IMG/VR virus record: IMGVR_UViG_3300012920_004308
Location: 1-22,115 of that record
DNA from: a virus
Reading direction: 5' to 3' (one strand)
Length of the DNA stretch: 22,115 nt
A program made the position numbers and the translations under genes. This document shows positions 1 through 7,124 of this stretch, piece by piece (the stretch's first letter is position 1; each line of letters opens with the position of its first letter). The notes below the pieces were generated by a model, which saw only the letters and a list, made by a program, of their open reading frames with translations, had not been told where the DNA came from and made no database searches.

Positions 1-1
1 A

Positions 2-169
2 ATGATTTACTTTAACGCTGTTGGTGACCAACAACCTAAACCAACTTGGAAGGATTTATTCTTAGGAGTATTAAACTCATGGAAGAGATTTAAATTCTTT
101 GATGGTATAGTAGATCACGGTATACCGAACTACGTTAAAGCTATTCAAAAACTAATAAAGGCACAATAA
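2..169 (+). CDS. Unknown small protein, possibly 5'-truncated
   Basis: An open frame runs from the window edge to a TAA and encodes at least 55 residues, starting M-I-Y-F-N-A-V-G-D. The first in-frame ATG is the second base of the window, so it cannot be told whether this is a complete small protein or the C-terminus of a longer one. The product is basic and aromatic-rich (several Trp, Phe and Lys), with no clear membrane segment. It ends one base before the next gene's ATG, so the two are probably co-transcribed. I do not recognise the family. Confidence 0.5.
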   Translation: MIYFNAVGDQQPKPTWKDLFLGVLNSWKRFKFFDGIVDHGIPNYVKAIQKLIKAQ

Positions 170-170
170 A

Positions 171-482
171 ATGTATTGGCTTCTAATGTTAAGTTTGAAG
201 TCAATACTCAGTTCTGTAATTGGTTCCTCTTTCTATAAGTGGTTCCAAGGAACAACAGGCGGTATATGGTTCCAAAAACAAGTAGATAGATTCATGCAGC
301 ACTTTGCTGAGAAATATGATTTAGAACTTGCGAAGAAGGATGCCAAATTCAAAAAACAATATCCATTAATGGCGAAGAGAATCGAAGCCCTAGAAAAAGA
401 TTCTCATCCGCCATGTCCCCTTGAATGTTTTGATGGTTACCAGGAACTTATAGATAGAATAGAAAAATTAGAAAAAAAGTAG
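171..482 (+). CDS. Small protein with hydrophobic N-terminus, unknown function
   Basis: Encodes 103 residues. Residues 1-20 are hydrophobic (a possible membrane anchor or signal-anchor), followed by an amphipathic, charged region (about 35-75) likely to be helical. A CPLEC motif sits near residue 82 and a Lys/Glu-rich C-terminal helix ends the protein. It starts one base after the preceding stop codon, so it is probably the last gene of a transcript entering from the left; the next gene has its own promoter immediately downstream. The layout (N-terminal anchor plus long charged helix) would fit an accessory envelope or lysis protein, but there is no diagnostic motif and I give no function. 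Confidence 0.6.
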   Translation: MYWLLMLSLKSILSSVIGSSFYKWFQGTTGGIWFQKQVDRFMQHFAEKYDLELAKKDAKFKKQYPLMAKRIEALEKDSHPPCPLECFDGYQELIDRIEKLEKK

Positions 483-511
483 TTTACATTTGAAGTAAAC
501 TGTGGTATAAT
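483..511 (+). promoter_or_regulatory. Sigma70-like early promoter for the nrd operon
   Basis: TTTACA at 483-488 and TATAAT at 506-511 are separated by exactly 17 bases, with GG just before the -10 box. The same arrangement recurs at 5578, 21744 and 22034, and nearly so at 7147. Transcription would start near 518, about ten bases before the nrdA ATG. Confidence 0.85.
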
Positions 512-527
512 ATATAATTAAATTATT

Positions 528-2837
528 ATGATTAGCGGAACAAATCACATGCAAATTAATGTCACTAAAAGAGATGGCAGTTTACAATTATTCGATTTAG
601 AGAAGGTACATAAAGTCCTTGAATGGGCAACTGAGGGAATTACAGGGGTATCTCAATCTGAAATAGAGATTAGAGCTAACCTACAGTTATATGATAAAAT
701 CCCTGCTTATGATATACATGAGTTAATAATTAAAAGTTCGTCCGAACTAATATCAGAACACACACCAAATTATCAATTTGTAGCAGCAAGATTAATTAGT
801 TACAAATTAAGAAAAGAAGTTTATGGCCAATATGAACCATGGTCATTATTAGATCTAATACATAAAAATGTCGAGCTTGGTGTATACGATAAAAAGATTT
901 TAGAGTATTACACAGAAGAAGAATTAGATCAGTTGAATTCTTATATCAAACATGATAGAGATGATACTTTTACTTATGCGGGGATGGAACAATTCCGTGG
1001 TAAGTATTTGGTTCAAGACAGAAGAACAAAACAATGTTATGAAACCCCGCAAATGTTATACATGATGGTGGCAGCTACATTGTTTGCAAAAGAAAAAGAA
1101 AACAGAATAGCATGGGTGAAAAACTATTATGACGCAATTTCGCAATTTTATATCTCGCTGCCGACTCCGATTATGGCTGGAGTACGAACGCCTACTCGCC
1201 AGTTTTCGTCTTGTGTACTTATTGAATCCGGAGATAGTTTGGACTCTATTAATAGTACTAGTACTAGTATCGTTAAGTATATAAGCAAGAAAGCAGGAAT
1301 AGGAATCGGTGCTGGCTCCATACGTGCGTTAGGAGCAAAGATTGGAGATGGTTCTGTAGTACATACAGGACTAATACCTTTTCTTAAATATTTCCAAGCA
1401 GCAGTTAAATCTTGTTCTCAAGGTGGCGTACGCGGAGGCGCGGCGACCGTGTATCTTCCAGTATGGCATTATGAGTTTGAAGATTTAGTCGTATTAAAGA
1501 ACAATAAAGGTACAGAAGAAACAAGAGTAAGGCACATGGATTATGCCTTCCAATTCAATAAGTTAATGTATGAAAGGTTATTAGAAGGTGGTAATATAAC
1601 TTTCTTTGACCCAGTAGATGTACCAGACTTATATGAAACATTCTTTACCGACCAAGATAAATTTAAAGAACTATATGAAAAGTATGAACGTGCATATAGT
1701 ATAAGAAAAAAATCATTACCTGCAATCGATGTATTTTCATCATTCTTAAATGAAAGAAAAGATACAGGAAGAATATATCTAATGAATGTAGACCATGCAA
1801 ACGAACATGGTTCTTTCAACCCAGAACAAGCACCTATTCGTATGAGTAATTTATGTTGTGAAATAGATTTACCAACTAATCCATTAGGTGAAGATGATAA
1901 TGGAGAGATTAGTCTTTGTACCTTATCTGCGATAAATTGGGGCCTTATTGATGACCCATCTGACTTTGAAAAGTACTGTACGATGACCGTACGTGCGTTA
2001 GACAACCTGTTAGACTATCAGAAGTACCCAGTTAAAGAAGCAGAAAGATCTACAATGGATCGTAGACCATTAGGTGTAGGTGTAATAAATTTAGCATATT
2101 TTTTAGCAAAAAGAGGCTTAAAATATGATTCTGAAGCGTTTGATATTATAGATAAGTATAGTGAGGCCTGGTCGTACTATCTAATAAAAGCCTCGATGGA
2201 ACTCGCAGAGGAAAGAGGAAGTTGCTTCAAGTCAATTGAAACTAAGTACGGATCAGGAATCTTACCTATTGATACATATAAGAGTGCAGTAGATACTTTA
2301 ATAGAGCACAAAGAGAGATTACCATGGAAAAAATTAAGACAAGATCTTAAGAAACATGGTATTAGAAACTCAACTCTAATGGCATTAATGCCTGCGGAAA
2401 CATCTGCACAAATCAGTAATAGCACAAATGGTATTGAACCTCCAAGAGCGTTAGTATCATACAAACAAAGTAAAGACGGTGTAATGGCACAAGTCGTGCC
2501 GGGCTATCATCATCTGAAAAATAAATATGATTTACTCTGGGAACAAGAATCCCCAGACGGTTATCTTAAGATCTGTGCTATATTACAAAAATATATAGAT
2601 CAAGGTATTAGTGTTAATACCTCTTACAATCCTGAGCATTATGAAGACCAGAAAGTTCCCATGTCCATAATGATTACAGATTTAGTAACAGCATACAAAT
2701 ATGGATTAAAACAATTATATTACTTTAATACATACGATGGTTCTGGAGAACATAAAGAAGAGGAATTATTAGAAGAACAAAATGAATGGGAACAGTTAAT
2801 ACAAGACGAAGAGGACTGCGATAGCTGTACAATATGA
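528..2837 (+). CDS. nrdA: Class Ia ribonucleoside-diphosphate reductase, alpha subunit (NrdA)
   Basis: Reduces ribonucleoside diphosphates to deoxy forms for phage DNA synthesis, as a cytoplasmic complex with NrdB. The 769-residue length matches E. coli NrdA (761), and similarity runs end to end. An N-terminal ATP-cone (about 9-95) is followed by the catalytic barrel. Active-site residues are visible: Cys229 in FSSCVLIE, the Asn441/Cys443/Glu445 cluster in SNLCCEI, and Cys464 in SLCTLSAIN. The C-terminal DCDSCTI supplies the swinging redox cysteine pair. An internal ATG at 549 (MQINVTKRDG) aligns better with E. coli NrdA and may be the true start; neither start has a strong ribosome-binding site. 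The stop overlaps the nrdB start (ATGA). The early promoter just upstream fits a nucleotide-metabolism gene. Confidence 0.98.
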   Translation: MISGTNHMQINVTKRDGSLQLFDLEKVHKVLEWATEGITGVSQSEIEIRANLQLYDKIPAYDIHELIIKSSSELISEHTPNYQFVAARLISYKLRKEVYGQYEPWSLLDLIHKNVELGVYDKKILEYYTEEELDQLNSYIKHDRDDTFTYAGMEQFRGKYLVQDRRTKQCYETPQMLYMMVAATLFAKEKENRIAWVKNYYDAISQFYISLPTPIMAGVRTPTRQFSSCVLIESGDSLDSINSTSTSIVKYISKKAGIGIGAGSIRALGAKIGDGSVVHTGLIPFLKYFQAAVKSCSQGGVRGGAATVYLPVWHYEFEDLVVLKNNKGTEETRVRHMDYAFQFNKLMYERLLEGGNITFFDPVDVPDLYETFFTDQDKFKELYEKYERAYSIRKKSLPAIDVFSSFLNERKDTGRIYLMNVDHANEHGSFNPEQAPIRMSNLCCEIDLPTNPLGEDDNGEISLCTLSAINWGLIDDPSDFEKYCTMTVRALDNLLDYQKYPVKEAERSTMDRRPLGVGVINLAYFLAKRGLKYDSEAFDIIDKYSEAWSYYLIKASMELAEERGSCFKSIETKYGSGILPIDTYKSAVDTLIEHKERLPWKKLRQDLKKHGIRNSTLMALMPAETSAQISNSTNGIEPPRALVSYKQSKDGVMAQVVPGYHHLKNKYDLLWEQESPDGYLKICAILQKYIDQGISVNTSYNPEHYEDQKVPMSIMITDLVTAYKYGLKQLYYFNTYDGSGEHKEEELLEEQNEWEQLIQDEEDCDSCTI

Positions 2838-3910
2838 GTATATTAAAAAAGAATAAAAAATCACATTTAAAAAAGAATATGTTTCTTGATGAAGCCGTGG
2901 ACATAGCAAGATACGACCAAGTTCGATATCCACAAATAGATAAAATCATAGATAAACAATTAGGATTTTTCTGGAGACCAGAAGAAGTTGATGTATCAAA
3001 AGACAAAAAAGATTTCGGAGAGCTAACAGAACATGAACAACATATATTCACATCTAATCTCAAAAGGCAAATTTTATTGGACAGTATACAAGGCAGGGCA
3101 CCGAACATGGCTTTCCTTCCTATTGCTTCGTTACCCGAGCTTGAGACATGGATCGAAACTTGGTCCTTTTCTGAAACTATACATTCTCGAAGCTACACTC
3201 ATATTATCCGTAATATATATCCTGATCCGTCTTTTGTCTTTGATAGTCTTCTCGATATTGAATCTATCTTAGAAACAGGAAATGATATAGCAAAATATTA
3301 CGACGAATTAATTAGATTAAATAATAACGGTCGTGAAGATACATACGAACATAAGAAAGCTTTATGGATGTGTTTAATGGCGGCAAATGCTTTAGAAGGT
3401 GTAAGATTCTATGTTTCGTTCGCGTGCTCGTGGGCGTTCGCGGAACTAAAAAAGATGGAAGGCAATGCCAAGATTATTAAATTAATCGCACGTGATGAGA
3501 ATTTACATTTGGCATCTACAACTATTATATTAAAAAGTCTTATGAAAGACGATCCAGATTTTACAAAGATAAGTAAAGAGTGCGAACAAGAAGCAGTAGA
3601 TCTTTACATGAAAGTAATAGAACAAGAAAAAGAATGGGCAGACTTTTTATTTAAAGATGGTTCTATGATAGGACTAAATGAAAAATTATTATGTGATTAT
3701 ATAGAATGGATAGGAGCTAGAAGAATGCGAGCAATTAAATTACCTTGTCCATATACAGTTTCAAAATTAAATCCACTACCATGGACAGAGAAATGGATTG
3801 GTGGTGGTAACGTACAGGTCGCTCCACAAGAAACAGAAATTACTTCTTATGTGGTCGGCGGAGTTAAACAAGACGTAGATAATAAAACATTATCTGGTCT
3901 ATCACTATAA
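2834..3910 (+). CDS. nrdB: Class Ia ribonucleotide reductase, beta subunit (NrdB)
   Basis: Houses the di-iron centre and tyrosyl radical that start catalysis in NrdA. The 358 residues compare with 376 in E. coli. All the family's metal ligands can be placed: Asp83 (LLDSIQGR), Glu114 and His117 (SETIH), Glu188 (ALEGVRFY), Glu222 and His225 (DENLH), with the radical tyrosine at Tyr121 (SRSYTHI). The C-terminal tail carries the conserved NVQVAPQE region and the NrdA-docking end. It is translationally coupled to nrdA by a four-base overlap and followed after six bases by the cytochrome gene. A short run of nine consecutive GC-ending codons (3417-3443) contrasts with the A/T-ending codons around it. 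Confidence 0.98.
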   Translation: MSILKKNKKSHLKKNMFLDEAVDIARYDQVRYPQIDKIIDKQLGFFWRPEEVDVSKDKKDFGELTEHEQHIFTSNLKRQILLDSIQGRAPNMAFLPIASLPELETWIETWSFSETIHSRSYTHIIRNIYPDPSFVFDSLLDIESILETGNDIAKYYDELIRLNNNGREDTYEHKKALWMCLMAANALEGVRFYVSFACSWAFAELKKMEGNAKIIKLIARDENLHLASTTIILKSLMKDDPDFTKISKECEQEAVDLYMKVIEQEKEWADFLFKDGSMIGLNEKLLCDYIEWIGARRMRAIKLPCPYTVSKLNPLPWTEKWIGGGNVQVAPQETEITSYVVGGVKQDVDNKTLSGLSL

Positions 3911-3916
3911 GGAAAA

Positions 3917-4357
3917 ATGAGAGAGTTAGGAACGGTATTATTTGGATGCTTTGCATTTGTTTTATTTTTTTCAACGTTTATATATCCACAACTGGAATAT
4001 AAGAATGTGAAAAGTGTTAGTAGTTGTACAGGAGAATGTTATGAAGAATACGTTAAAAAACATGGTACAGTGGTTGAACAGCTTCAGGCCAAAAAAGAAG
4101 CAGCAATGGAAGATCCATTCAGCTCAATTCGAGGTTTATGGGCAGGATGCGCTGCGTGTCATGGGCAAGACGGCCAAGGAATAGGAGCATTTCCTAAACT
4201 TGCAGGACAAAGTTCTGATTATATATCAGAAAGATTATATGCATATAAAAATAGAGAAACGATAGGCAATATGTCTTCCACCATGTGGGCACAAGCTGGT
4301 ATGCTTAGTGACCAAGATATAAAAACATTATCAGAATTTATTGAAGTAGAACTATGA
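3917..4357 (+). CDS. Membrane-anchored class I cytochrome c
   Basis: Encodes 146 residues. A hydrophobic segment (about 6-23) should anchor the protein with the rest in the periplasm. Cys78-Ala-Ala-Cys81-His82 is a covalent haem c site, followed by G-Q-D-G-Q-G and FPKLAGQ, then Met119/Met123 (one a likely axial ligand) and LSDQDIKTLSEFI. This order resembles single-domain cytochromes of the c4/c5 type. An extra CTGEC pair (37, 41) lies between anchor and haem domain. The protein would carry electrons, and its maturation would depend on host cytochrome c assembly. It sits between nrdB and glutaredoxin and overlaps the next gene by four bases, so it is co-expressed with nucleotide reduction genes. 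The electron partner is unknown. Family assignment is confident; role is open. Confidence 0.9.
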   Translation: MRELGTVLFGCFAFVLFFSTFIYPQLEYKNVKSVSSCTGECYEEYVKKHGTVVEQLQAKKEAAMEDPFSSIRGLWAGCAACHGQDGQGIGAFPKLAGQSSDYISERLYAYKNRETIGNMSSTMWAQAGMLSDQDIKTLSEFIEVEL

Positions 4358-4623
4358 GTCCATACGATCCAGTTTGGAAAAGAGAACTGCCTTCTGCAGC
4401 TGATGACGCAGCAAATGTAATGAGTAATTATCAACAACAACTACAACTTAATTTTAAGCCAAAGGATGCTACACCAGAAGAAGCAAAAGAATGGCAAGAG
4501 AAAGAATTAAATTGGTGGGGAGAAAAACAATTAATGTTTGTATTCATAGCTTCTTTAATACAACTAGGTGCTTTAGGATTTATGCTTACAATGATGATGT
4601 TAATAGGAGTAGGATTTAAATGA
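4354..4623 (+). CDS. Small single-span membrane protein, unknown
   Basis: Encodes 89 residues: a polar N-terminal half containing KDATPEEAKEWQEKE and ending in a Trp-Trp pair, then one strongly hydrophobic C-terminal helix (about 65-87). The start codon overlaps the cytochrome stop (ATGA), and its own stop overlaps the glutaredoxin start in the same way, so the three are translationally coupled. The coupling suggests it may be a partner of the cytochrome or a small respiratory-complex accessory subunit, but that is inference only; I do not recognise the family. Confidence 0.75.
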   Translation: MSPYDPVWKRELPSAADDAANVMSNYQQQLQLNFKPKDATPEEAKEWQEKELNWWGEKQLMFVFIASLIQLGALGFMLTMMMLIGVGFK

Positions 4624-4865
4624 AAATAGAAATTTACGGTAAAACACAATGTCCATATTGTGATATGGCTAAGAGATTAGCAGAAAGAGTATGTAAGGAA
4701 TCAGAACAAGGATTACATACATATAACTATTATCAATTAGGAACAGACTTTGAAAGGGAATTTATATTAGAAGAATTTCCTGGAGCAAGAACCTTTCCAC
4801 AAATAAAAATTGACGGTAAGAATATAGGCGGATATACCGACTTTGAGGAGTATATGCGTGATTAG
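4620..4865 (+). CDS. Glutaredoxin
   Basis: An 81-residue thioredoxin-fold protein with the redox motif CPYC at residues 11-14, the cis-Pro region TFPQIKIDG and the glutathione-site pattern IGGYTDFEEY. Length and motifs fit a phage glutaredoxin comparable in role to T4 NrdC, which reduces ribonucleotide reductase. Linkage to nrdA and nrdB supports that role. The start overlaps the previous stop, and the 3' end contains the GAGGAG ribosome-binding site of the next small gene. Confidence 0.95.
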   Translation: MKIEIYGKTQCPYCDMAKRLAERVCKESEQGLHTYNYYQLGTDFEREFILEEFPGARTFPQIKIDGKNIGGYTDFEEYMRD

Positions 4866-5013
4866 TATACTACAATGTCCAGAGTGTTTTATTCATTGTG
4901 AAGTAATAACAGAGAATGAAGATACAATGGAAGAGGCAAGATTTTGTCCGCATTGTGGTTATGAAATAAACCCGAGAGAAGAAGAAGATTATGATGAAGA
5001 TATTGATTATTAG
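4858..5013 (+). CDS. Zinc-ribbon-like small protein (GTG start)
   Basis: A 51-residue frame starting at GTG, which overlaps the glutaredoxin stop by eight bases and lies seven bases after GAGGAG (4845-4850). The product has CPEC at residues 7-10 and CPHC at 34-37, the two halves of a zinc ribbon, followed by a highly acidic tail rich in Glu and Asp. It could bind nucleic acid or a protein such as RNA polymerase, but no specific family is recognised. The ribosome-binding site, overlap and cysteine pattern make it a likely real gene despite its size. Confidence 0.7.
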   Translation: MISILQCPECFIHCEVITENEDTMEEARFCPHCGYEINPREEEDYDEDIDY

Positions 5014-5143
5014 TATTGCACTCTATTGCACTTTTGGATGTGTTTCCAAACCAATTAATCCAGTCGAACCAAGTAATAATGAATATAATACGTGTGATTA
5101 TGCAACAGTAGAGCCAAATATTGACTGTACTTTGGTTGCATAA
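4991..5143 (+). CDS. Tiny lipoprotein-like peptide
   Basis: A 50-residue frame overlapping the zinc-ribbon gene by 23 bases. It begins M-M-K with a hydrophobic stretch ending in T-F-G-C (Cys17), resembling a short lipoprotein signal, followed by a polar tail with two more cysteines. If lipidated, the mature product is about 34 residues. Small phage lipoproteins include outer-membrane spanins, but there is no inner-membrane partner next to it and the lipobox is imperfect. The ATG at 4994 is an equally possible start. Its TAA is embedded in the late-promoter-like CATAAATA just upstream of the next gene. Confidence 0.5.
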   Translation: MMKILIISIALYCTFGCVSKPINPVEPSNNEYNTCDYATVEPNIDCTLVA

Positions 5144-5146
5144 ATA
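5139..5146 (+). promoter_or_regulatory. T4-type late promoter variant (CATAAATA)
   Basis: CATAAATA differs from the T4 late consensus at one position. In T4 this box covers -13 to -6, which would put the transcription start exactly on the A of the ATG at 5152. The same box-to-ATG distance of five bases is seen at 9466 and 14912, which argues against chance, though this copy also contains the previous gene's stop codon. Confidence 0.5.
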
Positions 5147-5151
5147 CATGT

Positions 5152-5592
5152 ATGAATTGGAAATATAATGGTCTAGATTGGAATCCACCGGAGAACTTTT
5201 CTCCGAAAGACTACTATGGATTTGTATATGTTATTACAAATCGAGCAACAAACAAAAAATACATCGGTAAAAAATTCTTTTGGAGTAAGAAAACACTCCC
5301 ACCACTAAAAGGTAAAAAGCGTAAAAGAAGAAGTATAGTAGAATCAGATTGGAGAGATTACTATGGTTCAAGTGCTAATTTAATGGAAGACATTAATAAA
5401 TGTGGTAAAGATATGTTCTATAGAGAGATATTATATCTTGGAAAAGGAAAGGGAGATCTTGCATATATGGAAGCAAAACTCCAGTTTGATAACGATGTTC
5501 TCCTATCAGACCAATACTATAATGGTATAATTCAGGTTAGAATAGGTGGTAATTCAGTAAAAGTATTAAAAGAGGGGTTTACAAATGAGTAA
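5152..5592 (+). CDS. GIY-YIG-type nuclease-like protein
   Basis: Encodes 146 residues. Residues 23-40 read GFVYVITNRATNKKYIGK, a good match to the GIY...YIG core of the nuclease superfamily, followed by a Lys/Arg-rich segment and DWRDYYGSS (about 68-76), common in phage members. A possible catalytic Glu lies around YMEAKLQF (about 107). Such phage proteins are homing or free-standing endonucleases, or nucleases acting on host or phage DNA; no intron or interrupted gene is visible here. No ribosome-binding site precedes the ATG, and the late-like promoter upstream would give a leaderless transcript. The C-terminus overlaps the next promoter. Confidence 0.75.
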   Translation: MNWKYNGLDWNPPENFSPKDYYGFVYVITNRATNKKYIGKKFFWSKKTLPPLKGKKRKRRSIVESDWRDYYGSSANLMEDINKCGKDMFYREILYLGKGKGDLAYMEAKLQFDNDVLLSDQYYNGIIQVRIGGNSVKVLKEGFTNE

Positions 5593-5606
5593 ATCTATGG
5601 TATAAT
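5578..5606 (+). promoter_or_regulatory. Sigma70-like early promoter
   Basis: TTTACA (5578-5583), a 17-base spacer and TATAAT (5601-5606) preceded by GG. The -35 box lies inside the end of the upstream gene. The expected start of transcription falls on the ATG at 5613, so the first message would have no leader. Confidence 0.8.
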
Positions 5607-5612
5607 ATGCCT

Positions 5613-5720
5613 ATGTTTTTGGAAAATGAAATGGGTTTGTTTATTATGCTAAACATATTTGCATGGTTTGGACTGCCCGCAATATTTATTTTAATAGGAA
5701 ATTACTTTGATATTACTTGA
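5613..5720 (+). CDS. 35-residue membrane peptide
   Basis: A short frame beginning at the predicted transcription start of the promoter just upstream. The product is nearly all hydrophobic (MLNIFAWFGLPAIFILIG in the middle), with an acidic N-terminus, and should span the membrane once. It overlaps the RNase H start by 14 bases, so its translation may also load ribosomes for that gene. The evidence is promoter position, membrane-helix composition and overlap; no family is recognised. Confidence 0.5.
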   Translation: MFLENEMGLFIMLNIFAWFGLPAIFILIGNYFDIT

Positions 5721-6549
5721 TTATAGCCAAATTGCGTTGGCAAATATTATAGTACAAAAGATAGATGATGAAGAACTAATACGTCACATGATTCTTAATT
5801 CTATCCGTATGTACAATAAGAAATATCGTGATGAATATGGCCAAATGGTTATATGTTGCGATGGATTTAACACTTGGAGGAAAGAATACTTTCCTGAATA
5901 CAAGGCTAACAGAAAGAAAAGCAGAAATGCTTCAGATCTAAATTGGGAAAATATATTCTTATTCCTAAACCAAATCAGAGAAGAAATCAAAGAAAATTTA
6001 CCTTATAAAGTACTACACATGGACGGTGTAGAAGCAGATGATATTATAGGAACACTAACCTATGAAACACAGGAGTTTGGACAACACGAACCTGTTATGA
6101 TTATATCATCAGATAAAGACTTTATACAGTTACACAAATTTAAAAACGTCAAGCAATATTCGCCTGCACTTAAAAGAATGGTGGAAGAAAAACACCCAAG
6201 ACAATATCTATTTGAACATGTATGTCGTGGCGATTCAGGAGATGGTATACCAAATGTCTTATCTCCAGACAATAGCTTTACAGACGGGATTAAACAAACC
6301 CCACTCAGAAAAACAGTTATAGATTTCTGGATGGAAAATGAAGAGAACATGCCGCAGGAAGTACTTAGAAATTATCAAAGAAATTCAACACTAATTGATC
6401 TTTCTAAGATCCCTACGGACATATATAGTAATATAGTTCAAGAATACAATTCGCAGAAACCTGCAATGAAAATGAAAGTACTAAATTACCTAATTAAAAA
6501 AAGATGTAAAAACTTGATTGAAGTCGTGGAGGAATTTTACAATGGCTGA
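5707..6549 (+). CDS. rnh: T4-type RNase H (5'-3' FEN-family exonuclease)
   Basis: Removes RNA primers and flap DNA from lagging-strand fragments. The 280 residues align throughout with T4 RNase H (305). Visible metal-binding acids include Asp5 (LLDYSQIAL), Asp52 (ICCDG), Glu109 and Asp111/112 (VEADDIIG), Asp136 and Asp138 (SSDKDFIQLHK) and Asp176/Asp179 (GDSGDGIPN). The TTG start is forced: an in-frame TAG lies at 5695-5697, and TTG puts LLDYSQIAL exactly where T4 has LIDFSQIAL. It is driven by the promoter at 5578, probably with coupling to the membrane peptide. Its end overlaps the next gene by eight bases. Confidence 0.93.
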   Translation: MILLDYSQIALANIIVQKIDDEELIRHMILNSIRMYNKKYRDEYGQMVICCDGFNTWRKEYFPEYKANRKKSRNASDLNWENIFLFLNQIREEIKENLPYKVLHMDGVEADDIIGTLTYETQEFGQHEPVMIISSDKDFIQLHKFKNVKQYSPALKRMVEEKHPRQYLFEHVCRGDSGDGIPNVLSPDNSFTDGIKQTPLRKTVIDFWMENEENMPQEVLRNYQRNSTLIDLSKIPTDIYSNIVQEYNSQKPAMKMKVLNYLIKKRCKNLIEVVEEFYNG

Positions 6550-7033
6550 CAGAATGATTTCAGAGGTATTACAAAAAGCCGCTGAATTAAAAACAAGACA
6601 AGAGAAAATTGATTACTTACGTAACAATAACTCTAAACCTTTAAGAACAATATTGGCTGGATCTTTTGATCCTTCAATACAGTTTCTATTACCTGAGGGT
6701 ACACCACCATATAGAAAAGATGACGCACCGAAAGGTTTCGAGCCATCTAATCTGCATAGAATATCTAGACAATTTAAATATTTCGACAAAGGCGGGATCG
6801 GAGAAAGATTAACGGCTGCCAAAAGAGAATCAATGTTTATTAATTGTTTAGAGTCTTTGCATCCGGACGAAGCAGAACTAGTGCTTCTTATGAAAGATAA
6901 GAAAATGGCTGGCAAATATAAAGGGATTACTAGAAAACTAGTATCAGATGCTTTCCCTAATCTTATCAAAGGTGCCCGAGAGGGTTTAGATGGGGCTTCA
7001 CCCGATAGTGAGTCGGAGGAAGTTAAACAATAA
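6542..7033 (+). CDS. Conserved T4-like phage protein of unknown function
   Basis: Encodes 163 residues from the ATG that follows GGAGGAA (6528-6534) at seven bases; a possible start at 6518 lacks this. The protein is soluble and mostly helical, with an N-terminal region (VLQKAAELKTRQEKIDYLR), a Pro-rich middle (LPEGTPPYRKDDAP) and a C-terminal acidic tail. Proteins of this pattern are common in T4-like marine phages, from general memory rather than a search, and have no established function. It overlaps RNase H by eight bases, so it is likely to be expressed with replication genes. Confidence 0.75.
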   Translation: MADRMISEVLQKAAELKTRQEKIDYLRNNNSKPLRTILAGSFDPSIQFLLPEGTPPYRKDDAPKGFEPSNLHRISRQFKYFDKGGIGERLTAAKRESMFINCLESLHPDEAELVLLMKDKKMAGKYKGITRKLVSDAFPNLIKGAREGLDGASPDSESEEVKQ

Positions 7034-7041
7034 CCAACGAT

Positions 7042-7054
7042 TAAGGAGGTGATC
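7042..7054 (+). promoter_or_regulatory. Extended anti-16S (super Shine-Dalgarno) element without a proper start codon
   Basis: TAAGGAGGTGATC is an exact 13-base complement of the usual bacterial 16S rRNA 3' end (GAUCACCUCCUUA). No ATG, GTG or TTG with a following open frame lies at normal spacing; the first ATG (7070) is about 20 bases after GGAGG. Confidence 0.6.
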
Positions 7055-7069
7055 TAAGTAAGATATATT

Positions 7070-7111
7070 ATGTTTTACTTTAACTTTTTTACAGGAGGAC
7101 ACCAAACTTAA
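7070..7111 (+). CDS. Possible Phe-rich leader peptide (13 residues)
   Basis: A mini-ORF encoding MFYFNFFTGGHQT: four Phe and one Tyr in the first seven residues, as in attenuator leader peptides for phenylalanine genes. Its stop codon lies inside the first of two hairpins, the second of which resembles a terminator. The nearest strong ribosome-binding element is unusually distant. No phenylalanine-related gene follows, so its function, and even its translation, is uncertain. Confidence 0.3.
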   Translation: MFYFNFFTGGHQT

Positions 7112-7122
7112 AAAATTTAAGT
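7106..7122 (+). repeat. Perfect inverted repeat (7-bp stem)
   Basis: ACTTAAA-AAA-TTTAAGT forms a 7-bp A/T-rich stem with a three-base loop. It lies three bases before the GC-richer hairpin at 7125 and contains the stop codon of the mini-ORF. Confidence 0.55.
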
Positions 7123-7124
7123 AT

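Noticed and set aside
2725-3108. Long minus-strand open frames opposite nrdA/nrdB and other genes
   Set aside because: They mirror strongly supported plus-strand genes and have no ribosome-binding sites or recognisable products.
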